Assembly (NCBI GenBank): GCA_013146195.2 | Contig: CM028382.1 | Coordinates: 120,913,023-120,977,022, forward strand | Origin: Codonopsis lanceolata | Lineage: Eukaryota > Streptophyta > Magnoliopsida > Asterales > Campanulaceae | Direction: 5' to 3' | Length of the DNA stretch: 64,000 bases | Part shown: positions 21,087 to 32,544 of the stretch, one piece after another | Position numbering within the stretch: the first letter of the stretch is position 1 | How the letters are laid out: every line of letters begins with the position of its first letter | Notes under the pieces: model-generated | Databases searched by the model: none | What the model was told of the DNA's origin: nothing | Seen by the model: the letters and a program-made list of their open reading frames with translations, nothing else | Made by a program: the position numbers and the translations under genes

Positions 21087-21206
21087 ATTTATACCGCGAA
21101 TTGAGAAAACGGACAATTCAGTGCACAGTGCCCAAATAGTGAAGAAAACAGTGACTGCATAGGAAAACTATGGTGCCACCAAGAAGCTTCTTGGTGCCGC
21201 ACCATA
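21087..21206 (-). promoter_or_regulatory. Promoter of the antisense gene: large palindrome plus TATA box
   Basis: Read on the minus strand, a near-perfect palindrome (21169-21206; halves TATGGTGC-CACCAAGAAG and CTTCTTGGTG-CCGCACCATA) lies about 76 bp before TATAAAT (21093-21087), and the ATG (20962) follows about 125 bp later. The palindrome contains the CTTGGTGCCGCACC word of the Tat LTR palindromes. Confidence 0.6.
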
Positions 21207-21757
21207 GGTCTCTATGGCAGCACCAAGAATGTCCATTGTGCCGTGAAATTCCTGCCCGGTATCCTGGTTTGGTGATCCGACATTCTGTTATTCCTGCGTC
21301 TGATCGCGAAAAGAAAAGGAGGCCTAGAAAGACGGCTACGAGCACTAGCTCAACAGCCACAGGGCACCGAAATTATAAGTGATTCGGCCGTTTTCCCGTT
21401 CCGAAATCACCCGAAAAGCCCGCTCTAATCCAAAGGTGTATTCTTATAAATCCCTTTAAAGTACAGCGTGCCATTACATTTTAGATGTCCGGTATAGTTT
21501 TGTTTTCTGTGTGAATTTATTTTTGCATGTGTAACATATTGCATCATATACATTATATTGCATTATATCATAATGTTTGTACATGTTTCTTTTACAAAAA
21601 AAAAAAAAAAAAAAGAGATACTAATATTCGCAGGAATCCAAAGCTAATCTGCTCGGGACGACTGGCTTCTGGGAAAACCACCACCCATGACCCTGGGACC
21701 CGTTGTGCCACCAGTTCTGAATCCCCGACCTCTGCTCCGGCCGCTGCTAGACCCAAT

Positions 21758-21790
<33 letters not shown>

Positions 21791-22280
21791 GTCGTCATCT
21801 CGACGTCTGGGCCACCGCACTGAGCTGCTCCCCCTGCAAGAAAATTCATCAGTCAATTTCGGATACAATTTGCTGATGCAGAAAAAGCCCCGCAGCAGTT
21901 TCTTATAAGTAGACACATTCACCTGAAAAAAATGAATAAAAAAATAAATAAAAAATGTTAGTCTCGAAAAAAAAAGGTGTGCAAAAAAAAAGGAGGGGGG
22001 TGTGTAAAAAATAATAAATAATAAAGAAAAGAGACAATAAAGATGGATGTGTCTACAGAACGAGCTTGCTTCGGGACGCGACGCTCCTTCGGGAGCTCGA
22101 CGTCAAGAAGAACCTGCTCTACTAAGCCACCGCCCCACTCATACTGGAAAGTAGAGAAAATATCATCAGGCTCCGTAAACATCAGGTTCCCGTCGAGAAA
22201 TGAAGTAGACGACCCTGGCCTGGCAGAAGCATCAGAATGCCGCCTGGGCACAATAGGAGCAGAAGGAGGGGGATGCAGCT
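21207..22280. other. Region right of the antisense gene, with an Asp-coding TCA microsatellite
   Basis: It holds a poly-A run (21597-21614), a (TCA)n run at about 21757-21789 that reads as 14 Asp on the minus strand, and minus-strand frames (21644-21922, 21958-22332) whose peptides look partly protein-like (FTEPDDIFSTFQYEWGGGL). Between them is a T-rich stretch ending TTTTTTTCAG (near 21925) on the minus strand, so an intron is possible. I do not recognise the product. It may be the outer part of the Tat element's 3' region, cut at 22281 by the reversed LTR. Confidence 0.35.
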
Positions 22281-24218
22281 TGTGACAACCCGACCTGGAT
22301 CCCAAGACGAGATCCCAAGGTCGTGCCATCAAGACAAGCTAAGAGACAGACAAGCACCTGCTAAGCATAATGGTGCGAGTCAATAGACTCAAGACAAGAA
22401 TACAAGCCATAACAGCGATACAGGATAACAAAAGCTAAAAACATGCGGAAGCAAAACTACAATGGGACCCGATCTAACAAGCTCCTAAATAAAAACAACC
22501 AAAGGGATAGTAAAGATCTCGGCCCAAAAATCCGACACGCGTGACGCAACATTAGACACGCACAACAAACCATCGGCAACCAAAGCCAGCAACTATCAAA
22601 ATCCCAACCTGATAAACACCACTCAACGGCTACAACATGCCGGAGGAACAATTCAACTATAATAATATAATCAACGCTAAACCACCAACCAAATCTCACG
22701 ACTAAACTGTCGGAGGTAGAAACAACAATAACACCAAACTAGAATAACGAGCCACACATGCTCGAAATGACAACGGAAATAAATTCTTAGGATATAAAGG
22801 CTTGGTTATAAAACCGACTCCCAAATACATAACCATAACATAATACCATAATCTACCCAAGTAAAGTCTACATAACTTTACATTCGAGTCTCACAAAAAT
22901 AACAACATTAATGAACAACTCCAAGCTTATAACTTGGAAGACCACCTACTAGAATCGTTATCCGAAGCCGCCGCGCGTACTAACGGAATCACTGCACACA
23001 CTAGGGAAAACAACCACACGGAGTGAGTCATAATGACCCAGTAAGTTTCTAAATGCAACTATATGGCATATTATGACATGGCATGACATAATGTGCAATC
23101 ATATAAAAATCATGGTATCATGCTAGTATACCAACAAGAAACATGTACTTAATTTTTATAGCACATAAACTCACATAAATCATGTAGCATAATATCTTTC
23201 ATATAAATGCTCATAATTAAACATGTGTAACAGTAAACGTAGATCGAACCGTTACAATCAAATCCGGGTTCAAAACCCAACCAACTTACCATGAGATCAA
23301 ATCTCAAACCAAGATCCGGGCTCAATACCTAATCAATCATACCCTGGGGTTTCCTCCCCAAATAATCACAACTCATCAGTTTCCCTTAATGAGTACTCGT
23401 TACATTCATCCAGTCTCCGGATGAGAAATGGGAGCTCGAAAGTAGGCTAGATGGCTCTCTCTCGAGACCACATCCCACTATTGGCCAAATAGTGAGGAGA
23501 AAAAGGACCCAATGCAACGATTCATAGCGATTGTTTCCAAAGACTATGAATCGTCCCATTGCCGACACAACAACCAAACCCGCCAGCTGGACTTTAAACC
23601 AATCGATCAAGCAGATATTTACTTGCGTAAACCAATGAGACCAATTCATTATTATCGGGCTCATTAAATCATGTAGGACATAATGCTCTACGAAACCTCA
23701 TAAACCATGCATATATTTGCATATAAACAAATAGGGCATAATGCTCCATAAAATCCCATAATCCATGCACATCTTTGCATATAATCAAGTAGGACATAAT
23801 GCTCTACCAAGTGTCAAGAACAATGCATATATTTGCATATAACCAATGTGTTTAACTAACTTACAAGTTTAGTTTAAAACTACATACACTACAACAATAA
23901 GTAGTTTTCACAACATTTATTGCACAACATTTTTAAAAAAACGTTGTAATTGATCCATTTAACACAACGTTCACATAGAAAACGTTGTATTTTAATTTTT
24001 TTACATTTTTTTACAACGTTTTAAAAATAAACGTTGTATTATTCGTGCAACGTTTTTATAAAAAACGTTGTTAAATTCCTTTAACAATGCCTACCACAGC
24101 GTTTTTTAAAAAATGTTGTAAACCCAGTGAAAAAAAAGGCGCGGCATAATTTCCCCGCGCAATGCAATTTTTTTCCCGGCCCCTTATCAATGTATTCTGT
24201 CGATTTCGTGGGACTGGC

Positions 24219-24460
24219 GGCATAATCCTCTCAAGCTGTTCAAAATTTCACCTCTCTCAAGGTCGACTCTCTTCAATCCGGCATAATCCTCTCAAGCTCT
24301 TCAAAATTTCGCCTCTCTCAAGGTCGACTCTCTTCAATCTGGCATAATCCTCTCAAGCTCTTCAAAATTTCGCCTCTCTCAAGGTCGACTCTCTTCAATC
24401 TGGCATAATCCTCTCAAGCTCTTCAAAATTTCGCCTCTCTCAAGGTCGACTCTCTTCAAT
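24219..24460 (+). repeat. 61-bp tandem repeat, four copies
   Basis: Units begin GGCATAATCCTCTCAAGCT at 24219, 24280, 24341 and 24402. Each contains CTCTCAAGGTCGACTCTCTTC. The copies differ at only a few positions. It lies between the left subterminal repeats and the captured exon, in what may be a captured 5' UTR (TTAGGGCTTAGGGCTTTAGG follows). Confidence 0.9.
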
Positions 24461-24668
24461 TTCACACAGATTTCGTGGGAAGAATTAGGGCTTAGGGCTT
24501 TAGGCTTGTTTGCTTGCTTGAATTGTGGCTTCATCTGGTAATTAAACACCTCTCTCTTTCCTTTATGTAATTTTGTGCCCTAAACCGTGCTTCTTTTCCC
24601 CTTTCACACAGATGTGTCATGAACTGATTACATCTACGATACTTGTATTTTTTTCCATCTCCCTGCAG

Positions 24669-24767
24669 GCTGCCAAAGAAACTGGTGCTCTCCAGGAAGC
24701 CAAAACTAAGATAGAAAAGCAAGTTGAAGAACTGAACTGGCAATTGGAGTTGGAGAAACACAGGAGG
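24669..24767 (+). pseudogene. Captured myosin XI coiled-coil exon
   Basis: A 99-bp, phase-0 exon with both splice sites intact (CTCCCTGCAG before, GTAAAT after) encodes 33 residues: AAKETGALQEAKTKIEKQ then VEELNWQLELEKHRR. This matches, from memory of the family, the plant myosin XI coiled-coil segment (ARETGALQAAK-KLEKQVEELTWRLQLEK). Myosin XI is an actin motor for organelle movement. No motor, IQ or tail sequence lies beside it, so it is a transduced fragment inside the CACTA element, not a gene. Confidence 0.85.
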
Positions 24768-26520
24768 GTAAATATAGTTGTACATTTTTGTTAAGTCACA
24801 GTAATTCTTAAAGCCCTTCAGTTTCTTTTCTCAAATTGACTCTTATGCATCAATCACTCTCAACTATGATTTGACCATACTTGAAAATAAAGTGCTCCTA
24901 AATACTAATGCCTAACTCAAAAAAAAGAAAATGCCTAACTCAACTAAATTGGTATTCGGTACCTGGGGGTATATGTTATTTTGGGCCTTTTAGCTTTGGC
25001 ATGGAATCTTCTTGGGAAGCATTCCCAGAAGATTAGAGAGGTGTTGAGAGCAGGGAATGCTCATCCAGAAGATGACTTGCAGACTTGATGCTACCATGTT
25101 TTCTTGATAAATAAGGGTAGTTTTTTCTGTTGTTCTGGAGAATGTTTAACATGGACCACCTCTTACCAATGGTACCAAACATGGGACAAATGAAAAACAT
25201 TCTTTGGAAGTCATTTCCATGAAATAAACAGAGCGTTAGTCTTATTAGATTTTCTGATAAAAAGTCTTATAGCTTATTCTGCTCTTGAATATGAGTGTGC
25301 TTGTTGTTTATTTCTAGTAACCTGTTCCTCTTCATCTGGGTAAAAAATGCCGATCAAATAATCTATACATTAGGTTGTAGCTTCTTTTATGAATTCACTC
25401 ACTTCCTGACATACAAATTTGAAGCAGAAGTAAACGATATTTCTTTTCACTTGGGGATACACCAAATGCTTACGTTTAAGTTTGTATATTAATATTAATA
25501 TTTTTATTGTCTCTGTCTACACATCCTTGATTTTATTTATTTAGATTTGCTCTGATGTTATTCAATTTCTTCGACTTTGAGGCAGGTGTTTGTAGAAATT
25601 GCTTCTGATTACTCTTAACATGATAAAGATTTACTATTGTTCCAATTCTAAGATGATTGTCCCTTTTAATCCTTAGACCTCAAGAGTACTGAAATTGTAG
25701 AGATATTTATCTACCGATACATTTTATTGACCAAAGACAACTATTTGCAGTTATCAGAATACACATTAGTGATTACTGCCACTTCCGGATGAGATGGCTG
25801 GTAGAGGTCGATGTGATATCTAAAAAAGAGTTCATTATTTCCTTTTAGGCTGTTTCAAAATAAGTGTCCGTTTTCTAATCTTTCCTTTTTGAGATGCTAC
25901 TTTTGCTATTTTACCATTGTGTTACTTGCTACATAGTATAGGCTTGCTCTCTCTGCGAAGTTGGGTTAGGTTGTATTATAGTCGCTACCAAAATTTCAAG
26001 AGAGAAGTTATTATTCCTTGTATGTGTATCTGTGATGTTGCTTCCTCCATTCAGTTTTAATTTCTCATAATGCATGCTGAAGATTTCTAATTGGTATATG
26101 CACATGGCATAATTTAGTTAGTTATGTTTGAAGAAAATTCTGAACTTAGTCATTCTTTTTTATTAGAAAAAATGGTTTTGGCTTGAAGTGACGCTTTAAT
26201 GTGGGAATACCACTGTGTTACTCGAGTGGGAACATGGTGAATATTGGAAAAACCCTTGTAATAAGGTGAAGGGGAGTAAATACTATGTTGAAGAAATGTT
26301 CTACTCCATTGTTTATTTATTTGTTTGTTTTCTGTACAGCTATTTGTTGCAAACGAGTGGACTGCATGTTGGGCCCACTTGGTTCATGCCATGTTTACCT
26401 GATCTTGGATCTTATCATAAGCTGCATGCTCATCATTTTCCTTGCTCTTCCCTCATTGTATTCTATAGAGAGGTCATAAACTGACTTTTAAACTATTTCT
26501 ATGTTCTATCCTTGAAACAG

Positions 26521-26795
26521 ATTATGCTGTTAAGGAAAAACCTTTCATGGAGGAGTATCTTGGCAAGTGGAGATGCATGGATGAACGATATTATGTTCTT
26601 GCAAGTGCAGAGAGAGATATTAATACTCACCAGGAAGGATGTAACAATCAGCTTGTTCTAGGAGTTGATGAGTACCTTCAAGTTGTTGAGGTGTATGTTG
26701 TAACACTTATCACATTAGTTTTGAGTGACATGGATCGGCTAGCTATATCCTGGGTTGAGAAAGCTGCATTACGAGCAAAGGCGGTACACAAATAG
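26521..26795 (+). pseudogene. Second captured host-gene fragment in the CACTA element, not recognised
   Basis: After a good acceptor (ATCCTTGAAACAG, ending 26520) an open stretch runs YAVKEKPFMEEYLGKWRC, ERYYVLASAERDINTHQEG, VDEYLQVVEVYVVTLITLVL and SDMDRLAISWVEKAALR to TAG at 26793. Composition and length look like real protein, and the last part has the amphipathic pattern of a folded domain. I cannot assign a family. It is not myosin as far as I can tell, so the element may have captured two genes. Confidence 0.45.
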
Positions 26796-27732
26796 TTTTC
26801 TCGGGATAATCGGATATGGTCATACTGTAATTTTTCAAGGTTGACTGGTTTTGTCGTTGCCGACATACGTCCAAGAGTCTTTAGGTTCTGATTCCAACAC
26901 TTGCTAGTTGTATATGCAGCTATACCTGGACATACTATTTTAAGTTCCATTTGAGAACCTTGTAAAATTAATTATTTGCGGGATTCAAGTAGTGGCCTGC
27001 TAGACTTAACAAACAAAGCTAGAGGCCACACATAAAGCTGCAGACAAAGGAACAACCCAACAGTTCTAGCCAAGGCACAGGACCAAAGTTTCATACACAT
27101 AGTCATTTAGATGAAAAATCATGACCTAGGCTTTGAGCAATGTAAAAAGAAAATCTATCATAGACCTTTTTAAATGTATATTATTTATTATTTGCAATGG
27201 TTTGTGGGTGGGAGCAGAATTGGATATAGGTGGGAGGAGAATTAAATGTATATTATTTTTTTAAAAAAAATAAAATTCACAACGTTTTTTTTAAAAACGT
27301 TGTAATATATCTATTACAACGTTTTTATAAAAAATGTTGTAAATGATATATTACAACGTTTTTTAAAAACGTTGTATTATACAATTCACAACGTTTTCTA
27401 TAGAAACGTTGTAAAATCACTTTTTTACAACATTTTTATCAAACGTTGTTATATAAATTTACAACGTTTTTAACTAAAACGTTGTCTTATATTTATTACA
27501 ACGTTTTTAAAAAACGTTGTGAAATGTTTTTTACAACGTTTTTAAAATGTTGTCTAACAGTTTTGGGGACAATATGGGAGGACAAAGACAACGTTTTTTG
27601 CAACGTTTTTGGAAACGTTGTGAAATTAAATGACCTATTACAACGTTACATATAACAACGTTTTATAAAACATTGCGAACACCCTTTTACAACGTTTTAA
27701 AAACATTGTAAAAGCCCATTTTTGTTGTAGTG

Positions 27733-30353
27733 ATATTGAGGTACTTATTATTCCTCAAGTCATCAACCCAGTCAAGTATAGCATACAAGCTTAATAAAAC
27801 ATAATATGAGGTCTTCCATAATCCTCAACTCAAATCAACCCAAAGACTACTACGCTAGTCTCATAATATCCACAGTTCAAGACTTATTATTTTAGTCTTT
27901 TATTTTAAGTACACCGGACTTAATCATAGTCCTAATCGTCATACATGATCGATGTCACTAATTCCATACACAAAAACAACATGACTACTCCGTAGTCACT
28001 TCTCACAAAGGTTTTCATATACACACAACCAAAATCCTTAAGAAGAGAATTCTTTCTTAATCTTCTCTTAAATATTCTCGTGACCATACGTGGGTCTCTA
28101 TTGTCCCATGCTCTAACAAGCATGCCCAAAATATATTTCTAGTAAGTCTCCATAACATGAGTGTCGCCATTGGACATAAACCAAAACCCGGTGAGCACAA
28201 ACACAACCCAAACAAACCCAAACATTGTAGGGTTTCTACCCAAGGCTCTTTATCATTTTATTGGCCTTATAACGACTCCGTTGAGTCTTACTAACACATT
28301 TCATTCTTTATGTGATTTATAATTTCACACCGCAATAATTCATTAAAGTTTACAAACAATTCCTAATAGTTATTCGGGCTTAGTTCCCAAGACTAAAATC
28401 TCCACAACACGTCACAATCATAACCCATTTAAGGTTTGGAAGTTATATGTTTCACTTCATTAATCAAACGAAATCCGATCGTCGTAGGATTTCAACCCAA
28501 GTTCATCTAGCACATAATCGCACTTATAATGACTCCGTTGAGTCCAATCTACCCTTCCCAAAAATTTTAGGGCGTAAAAGCCACAGGTCTCAATTTCCCC
28601 TATATTCATAACTATCAACAATGGTCATCATCCCGGGTTCATTGAACTCACATAAACCTAACAAAACACTCACCAAGGAATCATAGAACAAATTCATCTA
28701 TTTGTACATAACTTCATTTGGTTCTTCTTACCAATCATATCCTCCCAAAATGTGATTTAATCACACAACATGGTCCAATATATCCTACTAGACATATCTA
28801 ACATAATAATCATGTTTACCAACATGTTAATAAGCCACAACACATTTAGGGCAAAAATCCCCTTCCAAGTATCTCTATCAATCAAACTCAATACCCATGA
28901 ATAATTCACATAGCCAAGCTTAATAGACCATTTAACACATGAATTTCATATAAATCATGGTCTCACATAGGTCCAACCAAGCTCTATCAACAATTGAAAA
29001 CCTAGGGTTCATGGCATCTCTAACAACCCTAGAAATTGCATCCATTGACCTCACATAGCAAGAATGATTGTTTCCCTAGGGTCAATGGAGCCAAAAGAAG
29101 GAGAAAGAGGGGTAGAAACTTACCTTATCTTAGCCCCTAATAAGTTGCAATTTCTGAATCCAAGAGATGGGGTTGCTCTTCTCAACCTTCACTTCAAAGC
29201 TGCGGTAGAGATTGGAGGAAGAAGAACCCTAGCTTTGGCCTCCAAGATCGACCCTTCAAGCCCTAGAAATCGCCCTCTCAAGCTCTCTCTCAAGCTCTCT
29301 GTTGAGTTCTCGCAGAAGACACCATCTGAAGTCGTATTCTGTTTTGGCCGACTGAATGAGAGAGTATGCGTTGGTTTTGATTTTATATGGGGGATTAATT
29401 CTCCTAATTAACTCACTAATCAACCTATAAAATCACTAATAGATGTTTAGGACAAGTTTAGGCTAAGTAGGAGGGTTTAGGTTAGGTTTAAATTGGGTTT
29501 AGGGGGGGTAAAAATCAGACAGTGCGTAAAAGACAGAAAATCCCGTAATCTGCCCCAGCACTTGAGGCGGGCGCATGGCATCCCTTGAGGCGGGCGCCTC
29601 ACTTCAGTACTCAGCATTCCAAGTTTTGTTGCTTCTTTGCTCGGTTTCGGACTCTCCCGCATGCATCCTCGAGCCTTAAAGCTTCGAAATGGCTCACAAT
29701 TGAACCCTTAAAGTCCTCAAATATTAAATTAATCCATCCAAGTCTCAAACCACTTTTAAAGTAGGTCTAAACTCCCATAAACAACACCCGAAACAACCCG
29801 GGGCAAAACCGACGCAAGCCGTAACAACTTGCTATCGAAATGTCGAACGAAACCACAAACCGACGGGTAATAACCCATGATTATAAACACCTATAAGGGC
29901 TAAAAAATAGGCCTGAATGCCTCTCAAATGATAAACAACAGATAGGAGAAATAAGCTCCCGAAAGATGAGACGATCGCCCGGCTCAATCTCGAACTACGC
30001 GAAAAGGAGAATTGCTATTCTCGAAGCGTCAAAACTTCAGGAGACTTATGGAATGCATCCAATTAGAAGTCTAACACATATAAACATGTTATTTAATCAT
30101 CATGTAAATATCTAGGACCAAACCGAGGTCAAGAACACAAAACCCGAATAAACTCTCTATCGCGTCGTATTTCGACTATCGTCGGGTTACGACTTTTGAC
30201 TTTAGCAAGTAAACAACTATAAGGCATATCTTAAAAGTGTGTTGGTCTTAATGTGATCTCTCATACACATTTAGAATCTCTCGCAAACCAAACGAGCAAT
30301 CAACCAAAGAAGAAATGCGAGCATTGCACGCAATTCAAGCTAACCGGGATGAC
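27733..30353 (-). other. 5' part (U3 side) of the reversed Tekay LTR
   Basis: On the minus strand this holds the palindrome GAGGCG-GG-CGCCTC (29600-29587), an imperfect partner (29575-29562) and a TATA box CATATAAAA (29389-29381) about 200 bp after. The layout matches 37718-38037 of the other Tekay LTR. Plus-strand open frames here (for example 29064-29411) are chance frames. Confidence 0.6.
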
Positions 30354-30555
30354 TTGAAATAGATAGAGGTTGAAAACTTTTCGATGAACCAATTGGATGA
30401 AAGCAATAATAAAAATGTAAAATAAAGGGAAAATTTCAAGTGGGTTCAATTTTAGAAACATCTTTTCATCTAGGACCATCAATTTTTTTGGATATTTCAT
30501 ATAACTACAAATTGGTTGTCAAATGACAAAAATGTCATTAATGAAGCCAAACCAA

Positions 30556-30911
30556 AAAATGTTGATGTCAAGCCTTGGCATCAGGACTGTTTTGACTATT
30601 TTTCCTGGACCAAAAAAAATTCAAAAAATGCTGATGCCAAGGCTTGGCATCAGCACATTTTTTGCAAGACCAAAAAAATTCAAAAAAGTTGATGCCAAGG
30701 CTTGGCATCATCACTGTTTTGACAGTTTATTCAAGCCAACAAAAATCAAAAAATGATGATGTCAAGGTTTCGCATCAACACTGTTTTGACAGTTTAGTAA
30801 AGCCAAAAAAATTCAAAAAAGTTCATGCTAAGCCTTGGCATCTGCACAGTTTTGACATTTTATTAAAGCCAAAAAAATCAAAAAAATGATGATGTCAAGG
30901 CTTGACATCAG
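30556..30911. repeat. Palindromic tandem array, six units of about 66 bp
   Basis: Each unit has a palindrome of the type GATGCCAAG-G-CTTGGCATC, then ACTGTTTTGACA, and an A-rich spacer (GCCAAAAAAATTCAAAAAA). Palindromes lie at about 30563, 30631, 30689, 30756, 30822 and 30889. The best one (30631-30653, CTGATGCCAAG-G-CTTGGCATCAG) has perfect 11-bp arms. Open frames across it are by-products. Confidence 0.85.
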
Positions 30912-31190
30912 CTTAACCATGGAGTTTGGGTAGTAGGTGGGTGGGGGTGGAGGTGGTGGATCAACACAAGTGATTCATAAGAATTTGACAAGTATTGTGG
31001 CTTGTTTTCTCTCTGCTCATTTTCAATCTCATTTGATCCTGATTTGGCCAAACAATCTTGACTGCTTGTTGAACTTTCTTCCAAAGAAATACAACCTGTA
31101 GCTATAACCCAACAAGCCTTTGTCTTCTTCCATAATTCGAAAATCAAAAGTAATGACGTACTTTCGCTCCAAAATTAGGTTAGCCGGCAT
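30912..31190 (-). other. Possible host-gene exon fragment
   Basis: A minus-strand frame (31147-30908) has protein-like composition (ELWKKTKACWVIATGCISLE, QDCLAKSGSNEIENEQREN) and ends directly at the palindromic array. No family recognised, and no confident splice sites. It may equally be chance. Confidence 0.2.
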
Positions 31191-31319
31191 TTATCTTCAT
31201 TAAGGGTAGTGACGTACTTTTTCTCCAAAATTGTACCTAAAAGATATGTTCAAAAAATAGTTGGATTCATTTGAAAACATGTTTTAAAAGATGTACCGGC
31301 TTATAGTTTGTTTAAAAAT

Positions 31320-31692
31320 ATATTCAAAATTTGCAGGCTTGCTAGTTTTTCCCGCGGCCCTATGCAGGGCGGATTGGGCCAAGAGATTCAAGGATCATCA
31401 AGATTGCAGGCTTTCTTGCCCTGACCCGGTTAGTGGCGGGCTTCCTAGGTCCGTGGGAAATCGGCCCCGTTTGCCCGTTTTGACAGCTCTAAGCGCGACT
31501 CCCTCTTGTATTTTTACTTTTTAATCTTTTCACTTTCCACCCCTCTGATTCTTGGGCCATTCCTCCGTTAGGTCCGTTAAGTCTTGTTTTCCCTGAAACT
31601 TAACATAATTAACTTTTGTTAGTCTATTTAATTTATAAATTATAATTTTTAGGACATCATAACGTAGGGGCATGAAATTGGGGTGTCTACAA
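31320..31692 (-). mobile_element. Fragment of a different Tat-type LTR, minus strand
   Basis: Reading left from 31692 the sequence is TGTAGACACCCCAATTTCAT, the same start as the Tat LTRs at 8332 and 46105, but it then diverges. Toward 31350-31490 it is GC-rich (TTTGCCCGTTTTGACAGCTC, as in other plant repeats). The far end is not defined. It is a second Tat family or a decayed LTR. Confidence 0.45.
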
Positions 31693-32544
31693 AAATATGA
31701 TCCTATGACCACACCAAAGCCGAAACAAACCTAAAATAATGGTCGCTAGAATAACCCAAACGAAGGCAGACAACGATGACACACGTCAAATGTAAACTAA
31801 ACAAGTTCAACCTATGAATCAAGCTAGGAAACAACCAACCTAACAACATGTTAATGTGTCTAACAAACACGAGACACAACCTATCAAAGTCACGAGGAAG
31901 AACCAAATAAGTAAACCCTCAACTGAGTCGAGTTTCCAATGATGTTGAGTAGCGCAATGCAACTTTGACATGCTTACGAGCATAAATTGATTGACTCAAG
32001 GGTGTTGGGTATACTTTAGCCTACCTAAACACATGAAGTCTCAAACAAAAGGTCTAACACACAAGAAAGTTGAACATACGAAGTCTCAAGGTGTTACATG
32101 TGGGGCATCTCCCTGGAACTTAGGTGAAAGGGCTATAAGACCATTGAGCCCTAACTTTTGTTACAATTTGCTGATAAACCTAATCTACTACAACAATATC
32201 AAGGGAGATAAGGTCGGGATTGGTTAGAGGTGTACCTCCGCTTTATATCCTTTTATGAGCATGATTTAAATATATTGATTGTGTTGGTTAATAATGGTTG
32301 TTAAATATTCTTGTTTCACATTGCCTTCTTGAGTAGTGTAAAAGAGGAGGGTGTCATATCCTCCATGAACCCGGTAGGGCTGAAAAGGGGAAGAAAATGT
32401 GTATATAGTACAACTCTAAATTTTTGAAATACTTTCCCTCCTTAATGTGGCATCATCAAAGGATAAGACTAGTATAATATATTTATTGGCATCCACAAAT
32501 TTTCTCCTTTTTATATAGCCTTACCAATGTGATGTTTAATTGTT
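31693..32544. other. Non-coding stretch before the serpin remnant
   Basis: No gene or repeat recognised. The part just before 32544 may be intron of the former serpin gene, since the coding match begins at a normal exon-2 start. Confidence 0.35.

Larger units (their letters stand above)
23887..27732. mobile_element. Non-autonomous CACTA (En/Spm-like) transposon, 3846 bp
   Basis: Ends are CACTACAACAA... and ...TTGTTGTAGTG, flanked by the 3-bp duplication ATA (23884-23886, 27733-27735), exactly as CACTA elements make. Subterminal DNA (23905-24125 and 27278-27720) is packed with ACAACGTTTTT / AAAAACGTTGT in both orientations, the presumed transposase-binding repeats. No transposase is seen. The interior holds host-gene fragments (see 24669 and 26521) and a 61-bp tandem repeat. 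It sits inside the reversed Tekay LTR, so it is younger than that LTR. Confidence 0.93.
22281..30353 (-). mobile_element. Reversed Tekay-like LTR, probably solo, split by a CACTA element
   Basis: Read on the minus strand it starts near 30353 with TCATCCCGGTTAGCTTG and ends at 22281 with GTCGGGTTGTCACA. Both ends and several internal stretches (for example GTTTGGTTTGCGAGAG and CTTAGCAGGTGCTTGTC) match the LTR at 36993-40768. Neither side has a primer site or a purine tract with internal gypsy sequence, so a solo LTR is the simplest reading. Without the CACTA insert (23887-27732) it is about 4.2 kb. I could not find a clean target duplication, so the right end is accurate only to a few bases. 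Confidence 0.7.

Noticed and set aside
24573..24794. Independent small gene around the myosin XI exon
   Set aside because: The similarity stops exactly at splice sites and the piece sits within a CACTA element; no neighbouring exons.
30556..30911. Lys-rich small protein frames across the 66-bp array
   Set aside because: Period and composition are explained by the tandem DNA repeat.
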